The translations under genes were made by a program, and so were the position numbers. DNA of 64,000 nt, taken from Microbacterium terrisoli. GTDB lineage: Bacteria > Actinomycetota > Actinomycetes > Actinomycetales > Microbacteriaceae. The notes beneath the pieces are model-generated. The model made no database searches. It saw nothing but the letters and a program-made list of their open reading frames with translations, and was not told the origin of the DNA. The stretch lies in NCBI RefSeq assembly GCF_030866805.1, contig NZ_CP133019.1, positions 3,038,001 to 3,102,000 of the forward strand, written 5' to 3'. Below, one piece after another: positions 16,704 through 24,445 of this stretch; positions within the stretch are counted from its first letter, which is position 1; the number at the start of each line of letters is the position of its first letter.

Positions 16704-17480
16704 TCAGGCAAGTCGGTTCTGGATCAGGAACTCGGCGAGCTTCGTGCCAGCGTCGCCCTCGTCGACGATCTTGACGCCCGCCGCGCGCGGCGGCTTCTCA
16801 GAGACCGCGGTCATGATCGAACGGGATGCCGCAGCATCGGCTGCGTCCACCCCCAGGTCTGCAAGCGTCTTGGTCTCGAACGGCTTCTTCTTGGCGGCCA
16901 TGATGCCCTTGAAGTTCGGGAACCGCGCATCGGGCAGGCGCTCGGTGATCGAGATCACCGCCGGCAGCTGTGCGCTCACCCGCGCCGTGCCACCGTCGAT
17001 CGCGCGCTCGCCCGCGACCTGCGCGTCCGTCAGCTCGACGCTGTTCAAGCTCGTCGCCTGCGGCACGTCCAGCAGTTCTGCGAGCATGGCCGGCATCACC
17101 CCGCCGCTGCCGTCCGTGGACTGATTGCCGGTGATCACCAGGTCGAAGCCGATCTGGCGGATCGCCGCGGCCAGCACCTCGGCCGTCAGCCCCAGATCGG
17201 CGCCCAGCAGCTGTTCGTCGATGATCTGCACGGCGCTGGCCGCGCCCATCGCGAGGCCCTTGCGGATCGTCGCGTGGGCCGATTCGGGCGCCATCGACAG
17301 CACCACCACCTCGGTGCCCGCGTTCTTGTCGGCATACGACAGCGCGACCTCCAGCGCGCGGCCGCCGATCTCATCGAGCACCGGCTCACTGGCGGCGCGG
17401 TCGGCCAGCCCCGTCTCGAGGTTGAGCTTGCGGTCTCCATAGGTGTCGGGGACTTCCTTGACCAGGACGACGATCTTCAT
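16704..17480 (-). CDS. etfB: Electron transfer flavoprotein, beta subunit
   Basis: The 258-residue protein begins [19 protein letters not shown] and shows the AMP-binding beta-subunit pattern: [37 protein letters not shown] cut by short loops, and [15 protein letters not shown]. It pairs with EtfA to form the ETF dimer. AAGGAG lies before the ATG, and a TAGACT box (17503-17508 on this strand) gives a short leader. It is first in the etfB-etfA-cytochrome b operon, divergent from a MarR gene across a 15-bp palindrome. Confidence 0.93.
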   Translation of the reverse strand: MKIVVLVKEVPDTYGDRKLNLETGLADRAASEPVLDEIGGRALEVALSYADKNAGTEVVVLSMAPESAHATIRKGLAMGAASAVQIIDEQLLGADLGLTAEVLAAAIRQIGFDLVITGNQSTDGSGGVMPAMLAELLDVPQATSLNSVELTDAQVAGERAIDGGTARVSAQLPAVISITERLPDARFPNFKGIMAAKKKPFETKTLADLGVDAADAAASRSIMTAVSEKPPRAAGVKIVDEGDAGTKLAEFLIQNRLA

Positions 17481-17514
17481 GGCACTCCTTGCGTCGTGTT
17501 CGAGTCTATTCAGG

Positions 17515-17529
17515 GTGTCGCGCCGACAC
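17515..17529. promoter_or_regulatory. Candidate MarR operator between etfB and marR
   Basis: GTGTCG and CGACAC flank CGC, a perfect 15-bp palindrome. It lies between the leftward TAGACT box (17503-17508) and the rightward TAGCGT box (17551-17556), so one bound dimer could control both genes. MarR proteins usually bind such sites. Confidence 0.5.
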
Positions 17530-17580
17530 AGCCCGCAGTGGGGAACCGACTAGCGTGGAACTCGAGGACCGGAGGTGATT

Positions 17581-18117
17581 GTGGCTCGCGTGAAACGACT
17601 GCCGGTCGACCCGATAGCCGAGGCGAAGCGGCAGTGGCTCGAACACGGGTGGACCGATGCGGCGCCGGGCATGACGCTGGTCACCTCCGTGATGCGCGCG
17701 CAGCAGATCCTGCTCGCCCGCGTCGAGGCCACGCTCAAGCCGTTCCGGCTCACCTTCGCGCGGTACGAGCTGCTGACGCTCCTGCGCTTCACGCGCGAGG
17801 GACGGATGCCGATGGCCTCGGCATCCGCGCGCCTGCAGGTGCACCCCACCAGCGTGACGAACACCGTCGACCGGCTCGAGGCATCCGGACACGTCCACCG
17901 CGAGCCGCACCCTGACGACGGACGCGCCACCCTCATCGTGCTGACCGACTCCGGCCGCGAGCTCAGCGAGCGTGCGACGGCGGCGCTGAACACCGAGGTG
18001 TTCGAGGACCCGGGCCTGAACCGCGCCGACACCGACGAGTTGGTCGGCCTGATCGCCCGCATGCGCCGCGAGGCCGGCGACTTCGAGGATCCGCGGCCTG
18101 CGCCCGAGCCCCTCTGA
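17581..18117 (+). CDS. MarR family transcriptional regulator
   Basis: The 178-residue protein has the winged helix of MarR regulators: LTFARYELLTLLRF, the recognition helix region SARLQVHPTSVTNTVDRLEA, and wing RREPHPDDGRATLIVLTD-like sequence near residue 100-120. It probably controls the divergent etfB operon. GTG at 17581 is preferred because GGAGG ends five bases before it; the GTG at 17575 overlaps that site. Confidence 0.87.
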   Translation: MARVKRLPVDPIAEAKRQWLEHGWTDAAPGMTLVTSVMRAQQILLARVEATLKPFRLTFARYELLTLLRFTREGRMPMASASARLQVHPTSVTNTVDRLEASGHVHREPHPDDGRATLIVLTDSGRELSERATAALNTEVFEDPGLNRADTDELVGLIARMRREAGDFEDPRPAPEPL

Positions 18118-18120
18118 GCC

Positions 18121-18342
18121 GACCTGCCCCTCGGTCACCCCGACCTGCCCCTCGGTCACCCCGGCCTGCCCCTCGGTCACCCCGACCTGCCCCTCGGCCA
18201 CCCCGACCTGCCCCTCGGCCACCCCGACCTGCCCTCGAAGGGCATCTCGCACAACCCGAAGGGCATCTCGCACAACCCGAAGGGCATCTCGCGCAAACCG
18301 AGGGGCATCTCGCGCAACCGAGGGGCATCTCGCACGATGCCC
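18121..18342. repeat. Two opposed 21-bp tandem repeat arrays
   Basis: Array A (18121-18237) holds five full units and one partial unit of 21 bases with core TGCCCCTCGG. Array B (18238-18342) holds five units of 20-22 bases with core CCGAAGGGCA or CCGAGGGGCA, the reverse complement of core A. Every unit of A can pair with units of B, so the block can fold into a long cruciform or RNA hairpin. It fills the gap between marR and the PadR operon and has no gene. Confidence 0.85.
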
Positions 18343-18355
18343 ATCGAACTCTCAG

Positions 18356-18404
18356 TATTCAGTGTTGCTGACTAGCGGTACTCAGTGTTACTTTCTACTG
18401 GTAG
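18356..18404 (+). promoter_or_regulatory. Candidate PadR operators and promoter region
   Basis: TATTCAGTGTTGCT (18356-18369) and TACTCAGTGTTACT (18379-18392) are direct repeats 23 bases apart, followed by the palindrome CTACTGGTAG (18395-18404). They stand 32-80 bases before the PadR start, where self-repressing PadR proteins usually bind. They are AT-richer than the surroundings. Confidence 0.45.
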
Positions 18405-18436
18405 TCAGCGACAGTGAGTAGCGAAGGGGCGCAGCG

Positions 18437-18817
18437 ATGGGCAAGCAGCAGACGGAGATGCTCAAGGGGATCCTCGAAGGCATCGTCCTCGCCATCCTCG
18501 CGAGGCGTCCCGCCTACGGATACGAGATCACGGCGTCGCTGCGCGACCGGGGTTTCACCGACACCGCCGAGGGAACGGTCTACGCCATCCTCGTGCGCAT
18601 CGAGCAGAAGGGGCTCGTCGACGTCGAGAAGGTGCCGTCCGAGAAGGGACCACCGCGCAAGGTCTACACCGTCAACGCCGCCGGCACCACATCGCTCGAC
18701 GAATTCTGGCAGGGATGGACGTTCCTCGCCGACCGTGTCGCGCAGCTGCGCGACGACCACGCGCGTCACACCACAGACGCCGACACCACAGACACCCACA
18801 CCACGCAGGAGAACTGA
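18437..18817 (+). CDS. PadR family transcriptional regulator
   Basis: The 126-residue protein has a PadR winged helix: MLKGILEGIVLAILARRP, AYGYEITASLRDRGF, EGTVYAILVRIEQKGLV and PPRKVYTVNAAG. The short Thr/His/Asp-rich tail is unusual. It heads a four-gene operon with a DUF1048 protein and an ABC exporter, a common actinobacterial arrangement in which PadR represses the exporter until a toxic ligand binds. An AGGGG-type ribosome site is present. Confidence 0.9.
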   Translation: MGKQQTEMLKGILEGIVLAILARRPAYGYEITASLRDRGFTDTAEGTVYAILVRIEQKGLVDVEKVPSEKGPPRKVYTVNAAGTTSLDEFWQGWTFLADRVAQLRDDHARHTTDADTTDTHTTQEN

Positions 18818-18819
18818 TC

Positions 18820-19188
18820 ATGGCCGCAAAGTGGATCGAAACCCTCACCGGATCCCTCGAACAGAAGAAGCAGTACAAGCAGATCACCGCACGACTGAAG
18901 GCCCTGCCCGAGCCGTACGGCACAGCCGCGCAGGCAGTCAAGCGATACCTCCTGTACGCCGGCGGCGTCTTCGACGGCGACATCATGATGCAGATGTTCT
19001 CGGACTTCGCCGACCTCTGGGAGCAGGCCGCCGCCGACGGCACGCCCGTCCGCGGCATCGTGGGCGACGACCCGGTGGAGTTCGCTGAGGCGTTCGCGCA
19101 GGCCTACGGCGGCAAGCACTGGATCGACAAGGAGCGCGCACGTCTCAACCAATCCATCGACGATGCGGAACGAGGCGAGAAGAAATGA
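18820..19188 (+). CDS. DUF1048 domain-containing protein
   Basis: This 122-residue soluble helical protein begins MAAKWIETLTGSLEQKKQY and contains LPEPYGTAAQAVKRYLLYAG, the DUF1048 signature. The family usually sits between a PadR regulator and an ABC transporter; its biochemical role is unknown. It starts at the ATG after AGGAGAA, and its stop overlaps the ABC ATPase start in ATGA. Confidence 0.85.
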   Translation: MAAKWIETLTGSLEQKKQYKQITARLKALPEPYGTAAQAVKRYLLYAGGVFDGDIMMQMFSDFADLWEQAAADGTPVRGIVGDDPVEFAEAFAQAYGGKHWIDKERARLNQSIDDAERGEKK

Positions 19189-19973
19189 GCGACACCGCCA
19201 TCGCGGTCCGCGGCATCCAGAAGTCCTTCACCGGCAGGCCCGTGCTGCAGGGAGTCGACTTCGACGTCGCCCGCGGCACCGTCTTCGCCCTGCTCGGGTC
19301 GAACGGTGCCGGCAAGACCACGCTGATCCGCATCCTGTCGACGCTGGTGAAGATGGATGCCGGAACCGCCCGCGTGCGCGACATCGACGTGGCATCGCGC
19401 CCGGCCGACGTGCGCGAGCAGATCAGCCTGACCGGGCAGTTCGCCGCCGTCGACGAGATGCTCACCGGGCGCGAGAACCTCCAGCTGGTGGCGCAACTGC
19501 GGCACCTGAAGCAGCCGGGGCGCGTGGCCGACGACCTGCTCGCGCGCTTCTCGCTCGCCGACGCCGGAGGGCGCAAGGCCTCGACCTACTCGGGCGGCAT
19601 GCGCCGGCGTCTCGACATCGCGATGAGCCTCATCGGCGATCCGCCGGTGATCTTCCTCGACGAGCCGACCACGGGCCTGGACCCGCAGTCACGCCTGGAG
19701 GTGTGGCGGTCGGTGCGGCAGCTCGCCGCCGGCGGCACCACGGTGCTGCTGACCACGCAGTACCTCGACGAGGCCGAGCAGCTGGCCGATCGCATCGCGA
19801 TCCTGCACGAGGGCCGCATCATCCAGAACGGCACGCTCGACGAATTGAAGAAGCTGCTGCCCCCGGCGCAGGTCGAGTACGTCCAGAAGCAGCCGTCGCT
19901 CGAGGACGTGTTCCTGGCCCTGGTCGGCGACACCGGTGCGGGCGCGGCATCCACGAAGGAGAAATCATCATGA
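19185..19973 (+). CDS. ABC exporter ATP-binding protein (DrrA-like)
   Basis: The 262-residue ATPase has Walker A GSNGAGKT (near residue 39), the Q-loop SLTGQFAAVDEMLTG, signature YSGGMRRRLD, Walker B VIFLDEPTTGLDP and a D-loop. The order and spacing match daunorubicin-resistance type exporters. It pairs with the next gene through an ATGA overlap. The likely role is drug or lipid export under PadR control; the substrate is unknown. Confidence 0.9.
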   Translation: MSDTAIAVRGIQKSFTGRPVLQGVDFDVARGTVFALLGSNGAGKTTLIRILSTLVKMDAGTARVRDIDVASRPADVREQISLTGQFAAVDEMLTGRENLQLVAQLRHLKQPGRVADDLLARFSLADAGGRKASTYSGGMRRRLDIAMSLIGDPPVIFLDEPTTGLDPQSRLEVWRSVRQLAAGGTTVLLTTQYLDEAEQLADRIAILHEGRIIQNGTLDELKKLLPPAQVEYVQKQPSLEDVFLALVGDTGAGAASTKEKSS

Positions 19974-20737
19974 GCACCGCCTTCTTCGGCGACACCGCCG
20001 TGCTGACCGGCCGGAGCCTGAAGCACATCACCCGCAGCCTGGACACGATCATCACGACCGCGATCATGCCGGTCGCCATGATGCTGCTGTTCGTGTACGT
20101 GCTGGGCGGGGCGATCCAGACCGGAGCGACGTCGGGCTCGTACATCGACTACATGCTGCCGGGAATCCTGCTGATCACGATCGCCACCGGCATCTCATAC
20201 ACCGCGCTGCGGCTGTTCACCGATCTGCAGACCGGGATCTTCGAACGGTTCCAGTCGATGCCCATCTCGCGCTCGGCGTCGCTGTGGGCACACGTGCTCA
20301 CCTCGCTGGTCGCGAACGTCATCGCACTCGTGGTCGTCATCGCCGTCGCGCTGCTCATGGGCTTTCGCACGGGCGCAGGCCTCGGTGCATGGCTGGCGGT
20401 GGCAGGCCTCCTGCTGCTGGTGACCCTGGCCCTCACCTGGATCGCCGTGATCGCGGGGCTGGCGGCCAAGACGCCCGACGGGGCGGGCGCGTTCTCGTAC
20501 CCGTTGATCTTCTTGCCGTTCATCAGCTCGGCTTTCGTTCCGACCGCATCGATGCCGGGGCCGGTGCGCTGGTTCGCCCAGTACCAGCCGATGACCCCGA
20601 TCGTGAACACGATCCGCGACCTGTTCACGGGCACCCCGGTCTCGGGCGACATCTGGATCGCGCTGGCGTGGATGGTCGGCATCCTCGTCGTCGCGTACAT
20701 CGTGGCCATATCGGTCTATCGCCGCCGACTCGGGTAG
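19970..20737 (+). CDS. ABC-2 type exporter permease (DrrB-like)
   Basis: The 255-residue membrane protein has six hydrophobic segments typical of ABC2_membrane permeases. Family elements include SGSYIDYMLPGILLITIA, LFTDLQTGIFERFQSMPIS and the C-terminal PMTPIVNTIRDLFTG. It completes the PadR/DUF1048/ATPase/permease operon. A perfect 22-bp hairpin follows it at 20751-20801, shared with the converging ArsR-type gene. Confidence 0.9.
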   Translation: MSTAFFGDTAVLTGRSLKHITRSLDTIITTAIMPVAMMLLFVYVLGGAIQTGATSGSYIDYMLPGILLITIATGISYTALRLFTDLQTGIFERFQSMPISRSASLWAHVLTSLVANVIALVVVIAVALLMGFRTGAGLGAWLAVAGLLLLVTLALTWIAVIAGLAAKTPDGAGAFSYPLIFLPFISSAFVPTASMPGPVRWFAQYQPMTPIVNTIRDLFTGTPVSGDIWIALAWMVGILVVAYIVAISVYRRRLG

Positions 20738-20750
20738 CACGGCAGCGGGT

Positions 20751-20801
20751 GGACGAACTCACGTCTTGATGCTCCCCACGCATCAAGACGTGAGTTCGTC
20801 C
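20751..20801. terminator. Perfect 22-bp hairpin between converging genes
   Basis: Arms at 20751-20772 and 20780-20801 are exact complements around a 7-base loop. The right arm contains the last codons and stop of the leftward ArsR-type gene (DELTS-stop). The left arm lies 13 bases after the permease stop. It should end transcription in both directions. Confidence 0.75.
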
Positions 20802-21331
20802 GCCGGAGGCTGCGGCTGCACCCCCTGAATCCAGAAGATCTCGTATTCCGGCCCCTCGGCATCGGCGTCGAACTCGTCGATGACCTCCTGCACCCGACGG
20901 TGCAGCTCCTTCGCCCGGTCTTTGGTCAGGTGCAGCTGCGTGTGGGTGAATGACGACGGCCACGGCGTGCCGTCGGGACCGCCCGGGGGCCCCGACGAGA
21001 ACAGCCGGGTGATCTCGCCGAGCAGGTTGTCCATCAGCGCCCGCCCCGTCACCTCGTCGGGCAAGGCGGTGATCTCCATCCCGTCACCGAGGGCACGCCA
21101 CGGCCGTTCCCGGCCGTCGGCGGCGGCCTCTCGTGCGACGAACCCGGCCTTCTCGAGCTGATGGAGGTGATAGCTCATGGCGGAGGGCGAAAGTCCCGTC
21201 AGTCCTGCCGCCTCGGTCGCGGTGATGCTCTCGCGCCGGTCGAACAACTCGGTCAGTACCCGCCAGCGCGCCGGGTGCATGGCCGCGCGCATCTGAGACA
21301 TCTCGGTCACCTTGATCGGTTCATTGCGCAC
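20783..21331 (-). CDS. ArsR-type winged-helix transcriptional regulator
   Basis: The 182-residue protein has an ArsR-like helix-turn-helix in its N-half: RAAMHPARWRVLTELFDR, TATEAAGLTGLSPSAMSYHL and HQLEKAGFV. The C-half is Glu/Asp-rich with no visible metal-binding cysteines, so it is probably not a metal sensor. GTG 21331 lies six bases after a TAGACT box (leaderless). It diverges from an MFS transporter across two TGAAG/CTTCA operators and probably represses it. Confidence 0.85.
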   Translation of the reverse strand: MRNEPIKVTEMSQMRAAMHPARWRVLTELFDRRESITATEAAGLTGLSPSAMSYHLHQLEKAGFVAREAAADGRERPWRALGDGMEITALPDEVTGRALMDNLLGEITRLFSSGPPGGPDGTPWPSSFTHTQLHLTKDRAKELHRRVQEVIDEFDADAEGPEYEIFWIQGVQPQPPADELTS

Positions 21332-21360
21332 CTTCGCAGTCTACTTGCGCCCGAGCGGCG

Positions 21361-21398
21361 TGAAGCATACCCTTCATAGTTGTGAAGCGTTCCTTTCA
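21361..21398. promoter_or_regulatory. Two TGAAG-N6-CTTCA operators at the ArsR/MFS junction
   Basis: TGAAG/CTTCA at 21361-21376 and TGAAG/TTTCA at 21383-21398 each have a 6-base spacer and are 22 bases apart. The second overlaps the first codons of the MFS gene. Such a pair fits cooperative binding by the adjacent ArsR-type repressor. Confidence 0.55.
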
Positions 21399-22641
21399 GA
21401 CTTCGATCTGGACCATCCGCGATGCGCGGATCGCGCTGGTCGCACGAGCGCTGAGCACCGCGGGCACGTCGGTCACCTCGATCGCGGCGATCCTGTTGCT
21501 GCACAACCACGGTGCAGGAGCCCTCGGGGTCGCCGCATTCCTTGCCGCCCTGGTGATCCCCGCGATCGCGACGATGGGCATCGCCGGCAAGGTCGCCGAC
21601 ACGATGGATTCCCGCGTCGTGCTGGTGACGGCATCCCTCGCGCAGGCCGCCGCGGTGGTCGCGCTGGGCTTCGACCACGACATTCCGATGATCTTCGTCA
21701 CCGGTGTCGTGATCTCGTTCGCGCAGGCGTTCGTGCAGCCGACGTGGAGCGCGCTGGTCCCCCGCATCGTCGGCGAGGACCGCATCGGCAAGGCCATCTC
21801 GTGGCAGCAAGGCCTCGCTGCCGTCGCGTCGCCGATCGGTGCCGGGTTCGGCGGGTTGCTGGTCACCCTCGACGACGTCGCCTGGGGGTTCTGGGCGGAT
21901 GCCGCGACCTACGTCGTGCTGGCAGGTGCGGCGCTGGCGATTCAGACGCGGCGCCACGGGGCGATCACGACGACGTCGGCCAGATGCGACGCCGCGTCAC
22001 CGGCGGCACCTCCGGACGCGCGATGGACGGCGGGATTGCGCATCGTAGCGCGCGACCGCATCTTGCTCCCGCTGTTCGCGTCGATCCTCGTGTTCGTCGT
22101 CCTCGTGGAGGGCATCAACCCCGTCGAAGTCTTCCTCGTGCGCGACGACCTCGGCGCGACGAACTGGCAGTACGGGCTCAGTGAGTTCTTCGCGGGTGCG
22201 GGCGGCCTGATCGGCGCGGCGATCGCCGCACGCCTTTCGACCGGCACCGGGCGTGGCCGTGCAGCGACCATCGGATTCGGATCGGCCGGAGTGATCCTCA
22301 TCGTCATGGGCGTCGCGCCGGGCTTCTGGACATACGCAGTGCTCTTGACGGTGATGGTCGCCGCGTTCGGCACGGGGAACGCGGCAACGGGAGCCCTGCT
22401 CATGTCGCGCACGACGGATGCTCAGCGCGGACGCGTCTCGGCCGCGTTGAACGGGCTGGCGCGCACGGCGTCGCTGATCGCTCTGGGCCTGGGCGGAATG
22501 TCGAACGTGCTGCTGGGCGCGCGCTGGACGTTCGTGGTGGCCGGCATCGCCGGTGCGATCACGATGGCCGTCGCCGGCTTCGCGGTCGTGCGCGCGCAGC
22601 GTGCCGAGGCGGCGGCGGTCGAGGCCATTCCCGGTCGCTGA
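21382..22641 (+). CDS. MFS transporter (drug exporter type)
   Basis: The 419-residue protein has about twelve membrane segments and the motif-A-like loop GKVADTMDSRVVLVTA near residue 70. Fold elements include FAQAFVQPTWSALVPRIVG and GEDRIGKAISWQQ, common in MFS_3/enterobactin-exporter type proteins. It starts at GTG within the repressor operator. The substrate is not readable; control by an ArsR-type repressor suggests inducible efflux. Its TGA lies inside a GGTCGCTGAGCGAG repeat. Confidence 0.87.
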   Translation: MKRSFQTSIWTIRDARIALVARALSTAGTSVTSIAAILLLHNHGAGALGVAAFLAALVIPAIATMGIAGKVADTMDSRVVLVTASLAQAAAVVALGFDHDIPMIFVTGVVISFAQAFVQPTWSALVPRIVGEDRIGKAISWQQGLAAVASPIGAGFGGLLVTLDDVAWGFWADAATYVVLAGAALAIQTRRHGAITTTSARCDAASPAAPPDARWTAGLRIVARDRILLPLFASILVFVVLVEGINPVEVFLVRDDLGATNWQYGLSEFFAGAGGLIGAAIAARLSTGTGRGRAATIGFGSAGVILIVMGVAPGFWTYAVLLTVMVAAFGTGNAATGALLMSRTTDAQRGRVSAALNGLARTASLIALGLGGMSNVLLGARWTFVVAGIAGAITMAVAGFAVVRAQRAEAAAVEAIPGR

Positions 22642-22700
22642 GCGAGTCGAAACGAGGGTGCGAGGCATCGTCTCGACGCGCTGCGTTCGCTCGCCGACCG
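22633..22700. repeat. REP-like intergenic element containing the MFS stop codon
   Basis: GGTCGCTGAGCGAG (22633-22646) is followed by a partly complementary segment ending TTCGCTCGCCGACC near 22700. The two could form an imperfect hairpin between converging genes. A close copy (GGTCGTTGAGCGAG) lies at 60158-60171, also supplying a stop codon. Confidence 0.55.
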
Positions 22701-22705
22701 CGGCA

Positions 22706-23482
22706 CTAGCGGTTCTCGAAGGCGGGTGCGCGCTTCTCGCGGAACGCCGCCATCCCCTCTTTCTGGTCGTGCGTGTCGAACAGGCTCGCGAAGACATGGC
22801 GCTCCAGGCGCAGCCCCTCGGCCAGGGTGGTCTCCATCGCCGCATCCAGCGCGGCCTTGGCCGCGAACACCGAGGGCAGGGACTTCGACGCGATGGTGTC
22901 GGCGACCTTGCCGGCCTCCTCGAGCAGGTCGGCCGCGGGCACCACACGGGAGACGAGACCGGCGCGCTCGGCTTCTGCGGCATCCATCAGTCGTCCCGTG
23001 AGCACGAGCTCGGCGGCCTTGTAGTAGCCGACCGCGCGGATGAGCCGCTGCGTGCCGCCCATGCCGGGGATGACACCGAGGTTGATCTCGGGCTGACCGA
23101 AGCGCGCGGTGTCGGCGGCGAGGATGATGTCGCACATCATCGCCAGTTCGCACCCGCCGCCCAGCGCGTAGCCCGAGACAGCGGCGACGACGGGCGTGCG
23201 GACGGCGGCGAACGCCGCCCAGCCGCCGAAATGGTCGCCCATGACCATGTCGAGCGCGGTCTTGGACTCCATCTCTTTGATGTCGGCGCCGGCGGCGAAC
23301 GCGCGCTGCGACCCGGTGACGACGATCGCCCCGATCTCGGAGTCGGCGTCGTACCCGGTCGCGGCATCGACGACGTCGCGCATCACCTGCGAATTCAGCG
23401 CATTGAGCGCTTCGGGACGGTTGAGAGTGATCCACCCGACGCGCCCTCGCGTCTCGGTCAGGATCGTGGCGTACTCGGTCAT
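22706..23482 (-). CDS. Enoyl-CoA hydratase
   Basis: The 258-residue crotonase has the CoA-binding oxyanion pieces [10 protein letters not shown] (near residue 68) and [13 protein letters not shown] (near 105-117), and the catalytic-glutamate region [20 protein letters not shown]. It closely follows the short-chain enoyl-CoA hydratase (EchA8-like) pattern and would hydrate 2-enoyl-CoA in beta-oxidation. It converges on the MFS gene and stands alone. Confidence 0.92.
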   Translation of the reverse strand: MTEYATILTETRGRVGWITLNRPEALNALNSQVMRDVVDAATGYDADSEIGAIVVTGSQRAFAAGADIKEMESKTALDMVMGDHFGGWAAFAAVRTPVVAAVSGYALGGGCELAMMCDIILAADTARFGQPEINLGVIPGMGGTQRLIRAVGYYKAAELVLTGRLMDAAEAERAGLVSRVVPAADLLEEAGKVADTIASKSLPSVFAAKAALDAAMETTLAEGLRLERHVFASLFDTHDQKEGMAAFREKRAPAFENR

Positions 23483-23519
23483 GCCCCCATCGTGTCACGA
23501 CGCGGCTGAAGACTGCAGG

Positions 23520-24107
23520 TCACCGAGCCTCGTACCGGCACGTGACGGTGCCGCCGGTGGAGGTCTCGTGGGCCACCACCGCCCCGTTCCACTCGATCTC
23601 GCAACTGACCGTCTGCTCTGCCTGGCCCGTCGGAGCGTTCACCGTGATCTCGGTCGACGATTTCGCCGTGTTGAACCGCGCGAACCCGCTGTCGTGCCAC
23701 TGTTCATCGACGTGCTGCTTCACGTCGTCACTGAACGAGACGGTGAAGACCGGCCCTCCCGTCGCGCGCAGTTCGACCCGTGTCAGGTTCGGGCGGGTCA
23801 GCACGCCGACGACGAGGGTGATCACCAGCACGAGGTCGATGACCAGGGCGAGGATGCCGAGACCCAGCACCCAGCCGGTCGCCCGCGGGGACGCCCCCGC
23901 CCGGCGATTGCGGATGTCCAGCGTTGCGGCGACGATCGCCGCCACGATGCCGATGATGAGTGCGACCGCGAACGCGGGGCTCGGATAGCCCGGCAGCAGA
24001 GGGAACAGCGCGAGGCCGACGACCAGCGCAACGATCCAGATCCACAGTGCGGCCCGGCCCGGTCTGCGGGCAGAGCCCGCCGCCGCCGCTCGCTGTCGTC
24101 CGGTCAT
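23520..24107 (-). CDS. Membrane protein with a small outer domain (MmpS-like)
   Basis: The 195-residue protein has three hydrophobic segments in residues ~15-100 (LWIWIVALVVGLALFPLLPG; AFAVALIIGIVAAIVAATLD; VLGLGILALVIDLVLVITLV). An outer beta-rich domain with two cysteines (TVSCEIEW and TVTCRYEAR) follows, as in MmpS/DUF4190-type actinobacterial proteins. Function is unknown. The start is set by GGAGG before ATG 24107. It diverges from the three-gene cassette at 24257. Confidence 0.7.
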   Translation of the reverse strand: MTGRQRAAAAGSARRPGRAALWIWIVALVVGLALFPLLPGYPSPAFAVALIIGIVAAIVAATLDIRNRRAGASPRATGWVLGLGILALVIDLVLVITLVVGVLTRPNLTRVELRATGGPVFTVSFSDDVKQHVDEQWHDSGFARFNTAKSSTEITVNAPTGQAEQTVSCEIEWNGAVVAHETSTGGTVTCRYEAR

Positions 24108-24173
24108 TTCGCCTCCTGTCGGAGCAATCGTCTTGCAGGTCCCCCGGAGTCTATAACCGCCCCGACCCTTCCT

Positions 24174-24223
24174 CGCATGGGTACTTTTCCCCATTGATGG
24201 TGTCGAGGCCGGCCGCATAGCCT
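24174..24223 (+). promoter_or_regulatory. Promoter of the three-gene cassette with a T7SS-like inverted repeat
   Basis: CGCATGGGT (24174-24182), ACTTTT and CCCCATTGA (24189-24197) align with the T7SS repeat at 922-945 at 19 of 24 positions. A -35-like TTGATG (24194-24199) and -10-like TAGCCT (24218-24223) are 18 bases apart. The -10 lies 23 bases from the CCCCAT, matching the T7SS layout (22-23 bases). Shared control with the T7SS locus is the simplest reading. Confidence 0.6.
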
Positions 24224-24256
24224 CAGCTCAGACCCGAGTTGCACAGAGGGGGCACC

Positions 24257-24445
24257 ATGGCGGGCTACGACGATATCTCCACCACGATCGGCCATATGAA
24301 GCGCGCCGCGATCGACTGCTGGATGGCGGATCAGAGCTTCTATCCGAACTGGGGCAACGACAAGATCTATTCGAAATGGGGATGGATGCTCAACTTCTAT
24401 CACCGGCCCGATGAAAACGGCAACGGCGGCGGAGGTCCGGCATGA
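24257..24445 (+). CDS. Small Trp/Tyr-rich protein, first gene of the cassette
   Basis: This 62-residue protein starts MAGYDDISTTIGHMKRAAID. It has four tryptophans and a Gly-rich tail (NGNGGGGPA). YHRPD at residues 48-52 fits the YxxxD/E pattern of T7SS exports, but there is no W-x-G turn, so it is not a WXG100 protein. AGGGGG lies before the ATG. Its stop overlaps the next start in ATGA. I recognise no family. Confidence 0.65.
   Translation: MAGYDDISTTIGHMKRAAIDCWMADQSFYPNWGNDKIYSKWGWMLNFYHRPDENGNGGGGPA

Noticed and set aside
17963..18328. Reverse-strand frame coding for repeated RCPSGCA-type peptides
   Set aside because: The peptide only reflects the 21-bp DNA repeats read in frame; no ribosome site and it overlaps marR.
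18121..18342. CRISPR-like array
   Set aside because: Units are contiguous 20-22-bp repeats with no unique spacers and reverse orientation midway; no cas genes are nearby.
24257..24445. WXG100 protein
   Set aside because: It is only 62 residues and has no W-x-G turn between two helices, although it is Trp-rich and has a YxxxD motif.
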